Shown one piece after another: positions 23,089 to 31,698 of a DNA stretch of 64,000 nucleotides. Positions within the stretch are counted from its first letter, which is position 1. Each line of letters opens with the position of its first letter. Below the pieces are notes generated by a model. The model searched no databases and was not told where the DNA came from. It saw only the letters and a list, made by a program, of their open reading frames with translations. Source of the DNA: Glycomyces fuscus (GTDB lineage: Bacteria; Actinomycetota; Actinomycetes; Streptosporangiales; Streptosporangiaceae); assembly GCA_002529455.1 (NCBI GenBank), contig NYMS01000059.1, positions 1-64,000 on the forward strand. Direction: 5' to 3'. The position numbers were made by a program, and so were the translations under genes.

Positions 23089-23661
23089 ATGGCACCACGC
23101 GGCGAGGACGTCAAGGACCGCCTGACCCGGGCAGCGGCCGAACTCATCAGCGAACGCGGCTGGTCAGCGGTCAGCACCCGCACACTCGCCGAACGCGCGG
23201 GCGTGGGCCCCGGCCTGGTCCACTACCACTTCCCCTCCCTGCAGGACCTGCTCACCCAGGCCGCCACCCAGGCCATCACCGCCATCGTCGAGGAGGCCAC
23301 CCGCCTGCTGGGCCCCGCCACCACACCCGAACAGGGACTCGCGCTGATCCTGCGCGACCTGGACCGCTACCCCGGCGACGACCCCGCCTCCCGCCTGGTC
23401 ACCGAGACCTACCTGGCCGCCACCCGCGACCCCCTCCTGCGCGAGGCCGTCACCGGCGTCCTGGACCTGATGCGCCGCCACCTGACCGACTGGCTCGCCG
23501 ACGCCGGCGTAGGAGAGCCCCGCCGGACCGCCACCGTCCTGGCCGCCACCCTGGACGGCATCCTGCTGCACCGCGCGCTCACCCCGGACCTGACCTCCGC
23601 CGAGATCGAACCCGTCCTGCGCCGACTGCTCACCCACCACACCCCGGGAGCACACCCATGA
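23089..23661 (+). CDS. TetR-family regulator
   Basis: A 190-residue regulator. The N-terminal helix-turn-helix is typical of TetR: AAAELISERGWSAVSTRTLA, then ERAGVGPGLVHYHFPSLQDL. The C-terminal ligand domain is helical, with the segment LVTETYLAATRDPLLREAV. The start at 23089 gives the family's usual N-terminus; no strong ribosome site is present. Its stop overlaps the monooxygenase start (ATGA at 23658-23661), so the regulator and enzyme are made from one mRNA and probably autoregulated. Confidence 0.9.
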   Translation: MAPRGEDVKDRLTRAAAELISERGWSAVSTRTLAERAGVGPGLVHYHFPSLQDLLTQAATQAITAIVEEATRLLGPATTPEQGLALILRDLDRYPGDDPASRLVTETYLAATRDPLLREAVTGVLDLMRRHLTDWLADAGVGEPRRTATVLAATLDGILLHRALTPDLTSAEIEPVLRRLLTHHTPGAHP

Positions 23662-24839
23662 GAGCGATCGTCTGCGGAGCCGGAATCGCCGGCCTGACCG
23701 CGGCCCACCGCCTGCACACCCACGGCTGGCAGGTCACCGTCCTCGAACAGGCCCCCGGCCCCCGCGCCCAGGGCTACATGATCGACTTCTTCGGCCCCGG
23801 CCACCAGGCCGCCGAACTCATGGGCCTGCTGCCCCGCCTGCGCGAACTCGGCTACGACATCGACCACGCCACCTTCGTCGACCGCGACGGCGCCCCCCGC
23901 GCGACACTGGGCATCCAGCAGTTCTCCCACCTGGGCGTGGTCTCCCTCATGCGCCCCGACCTCGAACGCGCCCTGCGCGAGACCCTGCCCCCAGATGTCC
24001 AGGTGCGCTACGACGCACCCCTGCGCGGCGTCCGGGACCACGGCGACACCGTCGAGGCCACCCTCGCCGACGGCCGCACCCTGACCGGCGACCTGCTCGT
24101 GGGCGCCGACGGCATCCACTCCACCGTGCGCGCGCAGGTCTTCGGCTCCGAAACCGACCACCTGCGCTACCTGGGCTTCCACACCGCCGCCTTCGTCTTC
24201 ACCGACCCCGACATCCACGCCCGGGTCGACGGCGGCTTCTACCTCACCGACACCACCGGCGCCCAGATGGGCCTGTACGGGCTGCGCGACGGCCGCGTGG
24301 CCGCCTTCACCGTGCACCGCAGCCCCACCCCCGACCGCCCCACCGACCCGCGCGCCGAACTGCGCCGCACCCACGCCGACCTGGGCTGGCTGGTCCCCCG
24401 CGCACTCGAGCACTGCCCCGACCCCGAACACGTCTACTACGACCAGGTCTCCCAGAGCGTGGTGCCCCACTGGAGCCGGGGGCGCACCGTCCTGCTCGGT
24501 GACGCCTGCGGCGCGGTCTCCCTGCTCGCGGGCCAGGGCGCCTCCCTGGCGGTGGGCGGCGCGTTCGTCCTGGCCGAACACCTGGCCTCGGCCCCCACCG
24601 TCGAGGAGGGACTGCGCCGCTACGAGGACCAGTGGCGCCCCGAGGTCGAACAGCGCCAGCGCGCCGCCCGCCGCACCGCCCGCTGGTTCCTGCCCCCCAC
24701 CCGCGCCCAACTGCTCCTGCGCCGCCTCGCCCTGCACCTGACCGGCCTGCCCGGCGTGAGCCGCCTGCTGACCGCAGCGCTCACGGGCAAGCCCACCCCC
24801 GCCGTGCGCGAACACACCTCCCTGTCCCCCCGCGGCTGA
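23658..24839 (+). CDS. FAD-dependent monooxygenase
   Basis: A 393-residue class A flavin monooxygenase. FAD motifs: IVCGAGIAGLTAAHRL at the N-terminus, LLVGADGIHSTVRAQV for the DG motif, and GRTVLLGDACGAVSLLAGQG for the second site. The C-terminal basic tail (RRTARWFLPPTRAQLLLRRL) is common in this subgroup. It is similar in layout to the monooxygenase carried by the Tn3-type element but clearly a different gene. It overlaps the TetR gene by four bases. Hydroxylation of an aromatic or drug-like compound is inferred. Confidence 0.9.
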   Translation: MRAIVCGAGIAGLTAAHRLHTHGWQVTVLEQAPGPRAQGYMIDFFGPGHQAAELMGLLPRLRELGYDIDHATFVDRDGAPRATLGIQQFSHLGVVSLMRPDLERALRETLPPDVQVRYDAPLRGVRDHGDTVEATLADGRTLTGDLLVGADGIHSTVRAQVFGSETDHLRYLGFHTAAFVFTDPDIHARVDGGFYLTDTTGAQMGLYGLRDGRVAAFTVHRSPTPDRPTDPRAELRRTHADLGWLVPRALEHCPDPEHVYYDQVSQSVVPHWSRGRTVLLGDACGAVSLLAGQGASLAVGGAFVLAEHLASAPTVEEGLRRYEDQWRPEVEQRQRAARRTARWFLPPTRAQLLLRRLALHLTGLPGVSRLLTAALTGKPTPAVREHTSLSPRG

Positions 24840-24970
24840 CCCGCCCCGCGGGCCCCCTGTTCTCCACCGCACGGGCCGACCGGATACGGCCGCGACCCCG
24901 TCACGACACCCGGGGGCCGACAACACGGCCGCGCCGCACAGGCCGATCGCCGACGAGAGGAACGAAGACC

Positions 24971-25219
24971 GTGAAGCCGAATGATCCTCGCTGTTCCCTG
25001 TGCGGGCGGCAGTACGACGCCGAGTTCATGACGGGGCTGCCCTGCCGTGTGTTCAGCCCTGAGGACGTCGTGGCTCCGGGGTGCCCGGCCCAGCAGCACA
25101 TGCTCGCGGACCTGGAGGCCAAAGCACCCCGAGGGACCGCCCCGGCGGCGGGGGGATGCCTCATGCTCGTCCTGGCGTTGCCGACGCTGCCGACGCTGCT
25201 GGCCGCCCTGCCGGTGTGA
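24971..25219 (+). CDS. small CxxC protein with hydrophobic C-terminus
   Basis: An 82-residue protein starting at GTG 24971 (KPNDPRCSLCGRQYDAEFMT). A CSLC pair near the N-terminus plus two later cysteines could bind zinc. The last 25 residues (GGCLMLVLALPTLPTLLAAL) are hydrophobic and may be a membrane anchor. AGAGGAA lies 11 bases or more before the GTG, a long spacing. I do not recognise the family. Codon bias is normal for a real gene. Confidence 0.5.
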   Translation: MKPNDPRCSLCGRQYDAEFMTGLPCRVFSPEDVVAPGCPAQQHMLADLEAKAPRGTAPAAGGCLMLVLALPTLPTLLAALPV

Positions 25220-25274
25220 ACCGCGGCCTTCCCGCGCTCCGGCCGATTCCGGCTTGCCCTGTCCGCGCCCTCGT

Positions 25275-26510
25275 TCAGGGCCTGCGGCCGTGGAAAGTAC
25301 GGCGCAGGTCGTTCACCCAGGCGTCGGGGTTCTCCCAGGGGATGAAGTGGCCGCCGTGGTCGTGGGCGTTGACGTTGACGTGGTTGAACCAGTCGCCCTG
25401 CGGGCCGGCCTTGAACGCCTGGACGCGCTCGGCGGCGGTGTGGATTCCGGGAGGGTTCTCGTAGGTGACGAAGGTGAGGCCGACCGGGGCCTGCACGACC
25501 GGGGCGCGGTCGTGGGCGGGGACCCAGGGGTAGCGGTTGGCGTTGGCGTAGTAGCGCATCGACGTGGCGATGGAGTTGTTCACCCAGTAGATCGTGGCGT
25601 GGGTGAGCAGGTCGTCCTTGGTGAAGACGGATTCGACGTCGCCTCCGTTGTCGCTCCAGGCGTTCCAGCGCTCCAGCAGCCAGGCGAGCAGCCCGGCGGG
25701 GGAGTCGCTCAGCCCGTGGGCCAGAGTGGCCCCGTCGAGCATGTGCACGGCGAGGTGGCTCGCCGAGCGGTGGTCCAACTCGACGGTCCGGGCTCGGACA
25801 TCGGCGGGCTGGTCGTCGGTGAGGGGCCGGTTCCGGGCGAAGTCCCAGGCCCGGGGACCGGTGAAGAAGTCGAGCGGCAGCCCGGAGCCGATGTGGATGC
25901 CGTACAGCTCGTCGGCGTACTTGTGGCCGAGCTGGCTGGAGACGATCCCGCCGATGTCGCAGCCCCCGGCGGCGTACTTCTCGTATCCCAGGGTCTGGGT
26001 CATCAGGGTGTGCCAGAGGTCGGAGACCTTCCAGAAGTTGATGTCCGGAAAGCCGGTGAGCGGGCCGGGGAAACCGAAGCCGGGCAGGGACGGCACGATG
26101 ACGTCGAAGGCGTCGGCGGGGTCACCGCCGAACGCGGCCGGGTCGGCGAGCGGGTCGATCACCCTCGACCAGTGCCAGAACGTCCACGGCCAGCCGTGGG
26201 TGAGGATCAACGGGATCGGCCGGGGGCCGCGTCCGGGCTTGCGCATGAAGTGCACCGGAACACCGGTGACGCTGACCTGGTAGTGCTCGTGGACGTTGAT
26301 GGCGGCCTCGGCCTTGCGCCAGTCGTAGCCCTCGCGCCAGTAGGCGACCAGCTCACGCAGATAGCTGTCGGGCACCCCGTAGGACCAGTCCTCGTTCCCC
26401 TCGTCCAGCGGCGGGCGGGTCGACGTGAGGCGGGCGCGCAGGTCATCGAGGACCTCGTCGGGCACGTGGATCGGAACGGGCTTCAGGGGGAAGGCGTGCG
26501 GGGTGCTCAT
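25275..26510 (-). CDS. epoxide hydrolase family alpha/beta hydrolase
   Basis: A 411-residue protein with the epoxide-hydrolase N-terminal domain (FPLKPVPIHVPDEVLDDLRA with RLTSTRPP after it) and an alpha/beta-hydrolase fold. Oxyanion strand: PLILTHGWPWTFWHW. Nucleophile elbow: AAGGCDIGGIVSSQLG, with Asp as expected for epoxide hydrolases. C-terminal histidine: HDHGGHFIPWENPDAW. Such enzymes open epoxides to diols, in detoxification or natural-product pathways. The start at 26510 matches the family; no strong ribosome site is visible. Confidence 0.9.
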   Translation of the reverse strand: MSTPHAFPLKPVPIHVPDEVLDDLRARLTSTRPPLDEGNEDWSYGVPDSYLRELVAYWREGYDWRKAEAAINVHEHYQVSVTGVPVHFMRKPGRGPRPIPLILTHGWPWTFWHWSRVIDPLADPAAFGGDPADAFDVIVPSLPGFGFPGPLTGFPDINFWKVSDLWHTLMTQTLGYEKYAAGGCDIGGIVSSQLGHKYADELYGIHIGSGLPLDFFTGPRAWDFARNRPLTDDQPADVRARTVELDHRSASHLAVHMLDGATLAHGLSDSPAGLLAWLLERWNAWSDNGGDVESVFTKDDLLTHATIYWVNNSIATSMRYYANANRYPWVPAHDRAPVVQAPVGLTFVTYENPPGIHTAAERVQAFKAGPQGDWFNHVNVNAHDHGGHFIPWENPDAWVNDLRRTFHGRRP

Positions 26511-26699
26511 CGCGTGGTTCCTTACTGGGGTGTGCCGTCGTCCTGTCGGGCGGCGAGCCGTGATGGTCCTCCGCCAGGATTCTCCGGCCGCCCGCCCCAT
26601 CGGTGAACGATCGAGTGGCGACAGGCACGGCGGGCACCCAACGAACCACGACATCGCGGTGCGAAAGTGCACCGACAACCCCATCACATCCGATGCCGG

Positions 26700-27170
26700 T
26701 CCACAGCAGGATTTCAACGACAGCTACGCTCCGCTCCTCCGCACGGGAGGCGCCCATGATCCGCGGATAGAAGGGCACAGCGCCCGCGCGTGGAATCGCC
26801 ACCAGGTGCTGCTGGTCGGTGCGGGCCCCGACCGCCATCACCTTGGCCGCCGCCACGCTTTCGCGGCACACCCGCCACACGGGCCCGGGTTCCTGTTCGA
26901 CCGGGCCACCCCAGGACAGGCGCAGCTCGGCCGGGGCCAGCGCCCTCCTGGGCCATCACCTCGGCCACCACCGCCAGGGGCATGTCCCATCTGACGCAGC
27001 AGGCGGATGCACCGGGCCCGCTCCGCCTGGGCGCCGAGGTAGGTGCGGTACCCGCCCGCGCCCACCCGGTGGGGCACCAGCAGACCCGGGCGCTCGCACA
27101 AGCGCAGCGCCTTGGGGGAGAGAAGCCGTCCCACTGCCCCGGCGGGGTGGTCGGCCACGGGAGTCGTCAG
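26700..27170 (-). pseudogene. MerR-family regulator broken by frameshifts
   Basis: Read leftward, codons from about 27170 give a MerR N-terminus: VGRLLSPKALRLCERPGLLV, PHRVGAGGYRTY, ERARCIRLLRQM. At about 26985-26990 the DNA has ATGGGACATG where ATGGACATG would continue the frame as DMPLAVVAEVMAQEG. That is a one-base G insertion. A further frame change near 26930 leads into ELRLSWGGPVEQEPGPVWRV, which continues as a plausible C-terminal domain. No single frame gives a whole protein, so the regulator is inactive unless these are sequencing errors. Confidence 0.65.
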
Positions 27171-27232
27171 CCGCCCGCACAATGGAAGCGACCAACGCGA
27201 TCCACAGGAAGGCGCCGCGGCCCCCAGGCGAC

Positions 27233-27412
27233 ATGGCCGAGCTCCTGTTCCTCCTGCTCCCCCCGCTCTGCGCGGGGCCGGGATCCGCGGTGTGTCGACT
27301 CGTCGGACACCTCGTTGTCCCTGGCACCGAGCCGCACGAGGGCGAGGTCCTGCTGACGCAGGAGGAGTTCCTCGACCGCGGGTCCGCGGCCCTGTTCGAT
27401 CCGATCGCGTGA
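27233..27412 (+). CDS. possible small protein upstream of a membrane protein
   Basis: A 59-codon frame (MAELLFLLLPPLCAGPG at the start, EGEVLLTQEEFLDRG near the end) with high-GC third positions and a hydrophobic first 17 residues. It ends eight bases before the next gene's start, so translation could be coupled. AGGCGAC before the ATG is a poor ribosome site. No family is recognised; it could be chance coding. Confidence 0.35.
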   Translation: MAELLFLLLPPLCAGPGSAVCRLVGHLVVPGTEPHEGEVLLTQEEFLDRGSAALFDPIA

Positions 27413-27420
27413 GGAGACAG

Positions 27421-27927
27421 ATGCGTAAGAACCACTCCCGCATCCCCATAGCTGTAGGCCACTACGCCGAACTGGCCGTCCCGTGGGCGATGCTGGCCAC
27501 CATCCCCCTGGTGTGGGTCCCCGAACTCCCCGCCTGGGTCCTCGGGCTGGGCTTCATGCCGATGTACGTCGCCATGGCCCTGCACTGGGCCTCCCACCGG
27601 GGCAAGCTCTGCGCGCCGTGCATGGCGAGCCTGCCGCTCCAGGGTCCGGAGCTGGCCGAGCGCTGGCGGCGCGGGCTGCGCACCCTGCACTGGGTGGGAG
27701 ACCACCCCCTCCAAGGGATCCTGCTGGCGTGCGCGGCCATGATGGTGACCGGCCTCTTCATGGCCCCGGCGGGGGTCTCCCTGTTCTTCGTGCTCTGCGC
27801 GATCAGCACGCTGTGGGCCATGCGCCACGCGCGCGTGATGCCCTGGTGCCACTGGTGCCGCAGGCGCGGAGGCGGCGACGAGGAGGAGTCGCCGGTGGCA
27901 CCGCCGTCCCCGACGGTGAACGCCTAG
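27421..27927 (+). CDS. membrane protein with two CxxC pairs
   Basis: A 168-residue integral membrane protein with four predicted hydrophobic segments (near 18-32, 38-54, 98-113 and 117-130). It has CAPC in the cytoplasmic-side loop after the second helix and CHWC after the fourth, followed by a basic then acidic tail. The two CxxC pairs could bind zinc or form a redox pair. GGAG lies four bases before the ATG. A conserved actinobacterial protein type by impression, function unknown. Confidence 0.75.
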   Translation: MRKNHSRIPIAVGHYAELAVPWAMLATIPLVWVPELPAWVLGLGFMPMYVAMALHWASHRGKLCAPCMASLPLQGPELAERWRRGLRTLHWVGDHPLQGILLACAAMMVTGLFMAPAGVSLFFVLCAISTLWAMRHARVMPWCHWCRRRGGGDEEESPVAPPSPTVNA

Positions 27928-28003
27928 GCACCGGCCCCGGCGCAGGGGCCGAGGAAGGGGCCTCTCCCGGATCTCCCACGACAACGTGGTCGGGAAAGGG
28001 TGG

Positions 28004-29170
28004 TCACAACCCCTTCACGGCCTCCGCCAACCGCTCGACCTCTTCACCGGTGTTGAAGTAGTGCACCGAGGCCCGCACCGCCTCGTCCACCCCCACCTCG
28101 GGCTCCCACACCTGGTTCCACAACCGCGACACGCTCACCCGCACCCCCTCCTCCCCCAGGGCCGCGCGCACCGCCTCCGCCGACACACCCTCCACCGCGA
28201 AGGTCACGATCCCCGACCGCACCGCGCCGCGGTCCAGCACCCGCACCCCCGCCACCCGCCCCAGCCGGTCCCGGGCCTGCTCGGCCAGCGCGCCCACCCG
28301 CTCCCGGATGGACTCCATCCCCACCGCCAACGCGTAGTCCACGGCCACGCCCAACCCGATCTGACCGGCCACGTTGCGCTCGAAACCCTCGAAGCGGCGC
28401 GCGTCCGGGCGCACCCGGTACCCCTGCCCCTCCCAGTGCGCCGACGTCACGTCCACCACCGGCGGCTCGCCCAGGTCCGCTCCCGAACGCGCGTACACGA
28501 ACCCCGTCCCCCGCGGCCCGCGCAGGAACTTGCGTCCCGTGGCCGCCAACACGTCACACCCCAGCCGCTCCACGTCCAGGTCCCACTGGCCCGCCGACTG
28601 GCACGCGTCCAACACGAACAACGCCCCGAACCTGCGGCACAGCGCCCCGATCCGCTCGGCCGCGTTGACCAGCCCGTTGTGCGTGGGCATGTGGTTGAGC
28701 GCCACCACCCGCACCCCGCCCCGCCCCAGCTCGCGCTCCAACGCCGCCACGTCCATCACCCCGTCGGCGTCGTCGGGCACCACCTGCACCCGCACCCCCC
28801 GCTCACGGGCCGCCTTGACCATCCCCAACGCGTTGCTGGGGTACTCACTGGCCGTGGTCAGCACCCGGTCCCCCTCGGCGAAGACCACCGACCCGAACGC
28901 CAGCTCCCACGCCCGCGTCGCGCTCTCCACGAACGCGATCTCCTCGGGACGCGCACCCACCAGGCGCGCCACCGCGGTGTAGAACCCCTCCACCGCGCCC
29001 TGCGCGCGCTCGGCCGCCTCATAGCCCCCCACCCGCGCCTCCAGGCGCAGGTGCTCCACCACCGCCTCCACCACCGCCTCCGGCGGCAGCGACGACCCCG
29101 CGTTGTCCAGGTGCGCCGCCTCCTCGCACCCAGGAGTATCCGCCCGCACCGCAGCCACGTCCACGCCCAT
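28004..29170 (-). CDS. aminotransferase class V-fold PLP enzyme
   Basis: A 388-residue PLP enzyme. Landmarks: AAHLDNAGSSLPPEAVVEAV, FVESATRAWELAFGSV, ASEYPSNALGMVKAARERG, LFVLDACQSAGQWDLDVERL and the Schiff-base lysine in AATGRKFLRGPRGTGFVYAR. This combination fits class V enzymes of the selenocysteine-lyase/epimerase-like subgroup without a clear active-site cysteine. The start at 29170 has AAGGGG eight bases upstream; the frame runs ten codons further. It is separate from the two-component genes by 80 bases. The substrate is unknown. Confidence 0.85.
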   Translation of the reverse strand: MGVDVAAVRADTPGCEEAAHLDNAGSSLPPEAVVEAVVEHLRLEARVGGYEAAERAQGAVEGFYTAVARLVGARPEEIAFVESATRAWELAFGSVVFAEGDRVLTTASEYPSNALGMVKAARERGVRVQVVPDDADGVMDVAALERELGRGGVRVVALNHMPTHNGLVNAAERIGALCRRFGALFVLDACQSAGQWDLDVERLGCDVLAATGRKFLRGPRGTGFVYARSGADLGEPPVVDVTSAHWEGQGYRVRPDARRFEGFERNVAGQIGLGVAVDYALAVGMESIRERVGALAEQARDRLGRVAGVRVLDRGAVRSGIVTFAVEGVSAEAVRAALGEEGVRVSVSRLWNQVWEPEVGVDEAVRASVHYFNTGEEVERLAEAVKGL

Positions 29171-29250
29171 CCGGCCCACCCCTTCGACGACCGCCACCAA
29201 CGCCGCCGAACCTACCCCGAGACCACCCTCAGCGCACCAGCCCGGCCCGG

Positions 29251-29904
29251 TCAGCGCACCAGCCCGGCCCGGAAGGCGAACACCACCAGCTGCGCCCGGT
29301 CGCGTGCGCCCAGCTTCCCCATCGCCCGGCTCACGTGCGTGCGCGCCGTCGCCGGGGAGACCACCAACCGGGCCGCGATCTCCTCGTTGCTCAACCCCTC
29401 ACCCACCAGCCCCACCACCTCGCGCTCACGCTCGGTCAACACCTCCAACCGCGGCGCCCGACCCCCGCCCGGCTCCCGCGAGACGAACGCCGCCACCACC
29501 CGCCGTGTCACCGACGGCGACAACAGCGCCTCACCCCGCGCCGCCGCCCGCACCGCGGCCAGCATCTCCTGCGGGTCGCTGTCCTTGATCAAGAACCCCG
29601 ACGCCCCCGCGCGCAACGCCTCGAACACGTACTCATCCAGTTCGAACGTCGTCAGCACCACCACCCGGGTGTGCGCCAGCTCCTCCTGCGCGCCGATCCG
29701 CCGCAGCGCCTCCAACCCGTCCACCACCGGCATCCGCACGTCCATCAGCACCACGTCAGGACGCAGCCGACCCACCAGCTCCACCGCCTGCCGACCGTCG
29801 GCCGCCTCACCCACCAACTCCAGGTCCGGCTCCCCCTCGATCAGCACCCGCAACCCCATCCGCACCAACGCCTGGTCGTCGGCGACCACCACCCGCACAC
29901 TCAC
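29251..29904 (-). CDS. LuxR/NarL-type response regulator
   Basis: A 217-residue response regulator. The receiver domain spans residues 4-120, with acidic residues DD at 9-10, the phosphoacceptor Asp55 (VVLMDVRMP) and Lys in GFLIKDSDP. The C-terminal LuxR helix-turn-helix (LTEREREVVGLVGEGLSNEE onward) binds DNA. It overlaps the sensor kinase gene upstream by four bases (29901-29904), so the two are translationally coupled and form a pair. Target genes are not evident. Confidence 0.93.
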   Translation of the reverse strand: MSVRVVVADDQALVRMGLRVLIEGEPDLELVGEAADGRQAVELVGRLRPDVVLMDVRMPVVDGLEALRRIGAQEELAHTRVVVLTTFELDEYVFEALRAGASGFLIKDSDPQEMLAAVRAAARGEALLSPSVTRRVVAAFVSREPGGGRAPRLEVLTEREREVVGLVGEGLSNEEIAARLVVSPATARTHVSRAMGKLGARDRAQLVVFAFRAGLVR

Positions 29905-31106
29905 CGCTCACCGCCCAACGGCAACGACGCCCGCACCACGAACCCGCCATCCCCACCGGGGCCCACCGTCACCGTCCCGCCGACCGCGCCCGCACGCTCA
30001 CGCATCCCCGCGATCCCCGACCCCTCACGCACGGCCCCCACCACGCCCACACCCCCATCGCTCACCCGCACCCGCACCTCCCGGGCCCCGTACACCACCC
30101 GCACCCGCACCGGCGCCCCCTCACCGCCATGGCGCACCACGTTCGTCAACGCCTCCTGCACGATCCGAAACGCCGCGTGGTCCACCGCCGCGGGCACCCG
30201 CACCGCCTCGCCCTCCCACTCCAACCCCACCCGGCGCCCCGCCGCGCGCAACTCCCCCACCAGCGCCTCCACACGCCCCAACCCCGGCAACGGCCCCCGC
30301 TCGGCCGCCCCGCCGCCGCCCCGAAACACCGCCAGCGTGCCCCGCAGCTCCTCCAGCGCCGACCGGCTGCTGTCACGGATCGCCGCCAACGCCACCGACG
30401 CCTGCTCGGGCCTGCGGTCCACCACGTGCAGGGCCACCGACGCCTGCATGCTGATCACCGACAGGCTGTGCCCCACCAGGTCGTGCACCTCACGGGCGAT
30501 ACGCAACCGCTCCTCGTAGCGGTGCCGCTCCACCTCCTCCTGGCGCTCGCGCCGACGCACCTCACGCCGCGCACGCACGAACACCCCGCCGCCCGCGGGA
30601 AAGGCCATCGCCCCCACCGCGAACACCACCCCCACCAGCGCACCGCCGTCGGCCAACCCCCACCAGGGCTCACGCACCCGCGAGAGCACCCCCACCGCCA
30701 CCACCAACGGCGCCGTCCACGCCAAGAACACCCCCGCGCCCATCCGGATCCCGGCCGAGAACACCACCAGCGCGGGCAACGCCACCACCGGCCCCAGCGC
30801 GTTGCCCGCCCCCACGAACACCGCCGACCCCACCGCGGCCACCACCAACGCCACCACCGGCCACACCCGGCGCACCGCCACCGCGCACACCAACACCCCC
30901 ACACCCACCCACACCGACCAGGGCACCACCACCGCACCCCAGTCCACGTCCCAACCCCCGGGCGGCCCGCCCCGCCACGGCCCGTGCCCGCCCCCACGCT
31001 CGCGCCACACCTGCTGGCCGCGCGCGAACGCCACCGCCACCGCGCCCAGCACCACACCCAGCGCCAGGTCCCCGACCACTCGGCGCACACGCCCGTCACC
31101 ACTCAC
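29901..31106 (-). CDS. sensor histidine kinase (HisKA_3 type)
   Basis: A 401-residue membrane kinase. About five hydrophobic segments occupy residues 10-170, with a tryptophan/glycine-rich first loop. The dimerisation helix has the phospho-acceptor His in RIAREVHDLVGHSLSVISMQ. The ATP-binding part shows the N box (AFRIVQEALTNVVRHGG) and VRVSDGGVGVVG. The start is GTG 31106. It forms a NarL-type two-component system with the overlapping response regulator. The signal is unknown; the membrane part has no large extracellular sensor domain. Confidence 0.92.
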   Translation of the reverse strand: MSGDGRVRRVVGDLALGVVLGAVAVAFARGQQVWRERGGGHGPWRGGPPGGWDVDWGAVVVPWSVWVGVGVLVCAVAVRRVWPVVALVVAAVGSAVFVGAGNALGPVVALPALVVFSAGIRMGAGVFLAWTAPLVVAVGVLSRVREPWWGLADGGALVGVVFAVGAMAFPAGGGVFVRARREVRRRERQEEVERHRYEERLRIAREVHDLVGHSLSVISMQASVALHVVDRRPEQASVALAAIRDSSRSALEELRGTLAVFRGGGGAAERGPLPGLGRVEALVGELRAAGRRVGLEWEGEAVRVPAAVDHAAFRIVQEALTNVVRHGGEGAPVRVRVVYGAREVRVRVSDGGVGVVGAVREGSGIAGMRERAGAVGGTVTVGPGGDGGFVVRASLPLGGER

Positions 31107-31186
31107 ACCACGACCCTAGGCCGCCCGCCCCGCCCTGTCGTGGCACCACCGACGTAGACGCCCTACGCAGCCGGGCGCACCACAGG

Positions 31187-31213
31187 TGTCGACACCGGGC
31201 CGACGACCGCGAC
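31187..31213 (+). promoter_or_regulatory. possible ECF-type promoter before the SHOCT protein gene
   Basis: TGTCGA (31187-31192), 17 bases, then CGAC (31210-31213), 26 bases before the ATG at 31239. The -35 element and spacing equal those of the ECF-type promoter at 16516-16547, but the -10 match is only three or four bases. This could be chance. Confidence 0.35.
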
Positions 31214-31238
31214 CCCCTCCCCCGGCCACAGTGGACCC

Positions 31239-31550
31239 ATGGACACCGTCACCGCAGCAACCACCCTGGCCGCCCACCCCCACTGGGGGCAGGGCCCGCC
31301 CGCCTTCGCCTTCCTCGGAGCCCTGATGCTGTGCCTGCTCACCCTCGCGCTCGCCGGCGCACTCGCCTTCGCCCTGACCCGCCGCCACCGCCCGCCCCGG
31401 GCGCCGCGCCCCGCCTCACCCGAGGAGGAGGCCCGCCGCACCCTGGCCGACCGCTTCGCCCGCGGCGACCTGACCGTCGAGGAGTTCATGGAACGCGCCA
31501 GCGCCCTGAACTGGACACCCGGCACCGACGAGCGCCCCGGCCGCACGTGA
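31239..31550 (+). CDS. SHOCT-domain membrane protein
   Basis: A 103-residue protein. One or two hydrophobic helices (FAFLGALMLCLLTLALAGAL at 23-50) are followed by a basic linker and a C-terminal SHOCT domain (LADRFARGDLTVEEFMERAS). SHOCT domains are short oligomerisation modules at the ends of bacterial membrane proteins. It is divergent from the sensor kinase gene with 132 bases between. The function is unknown. Confidence 0.8.
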   Translation: MDTVTAATTLAAHPHWGQGPPAFAFLGALMLCLLTLALAGALAFALTRRHRPPRAPRPASPEEEARRTLADRFARGDLTVEEFMERASALNWTPGTDERPGRT

Positions 31551-31698
31551 GCGCCGCACCCGCCCGGCCCGGCCCGCCCCGCGCGGGCCGGGCCCCCGCA
31601 TGTGCCGATCCCCCCACTCCGAACCGACCACAACACCCCCGCCCATCAGCCACAATGGCCAACACACAACCCCGACCGAAAAGGCACCGACCACCGCC

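Noticed and set aside
27986..30454. An 822-codon open frame on the plus strand
   Set aside because: Antisense to the class V aminotransferase and the two-component genes, with His/Arg/Pro-rich content only.
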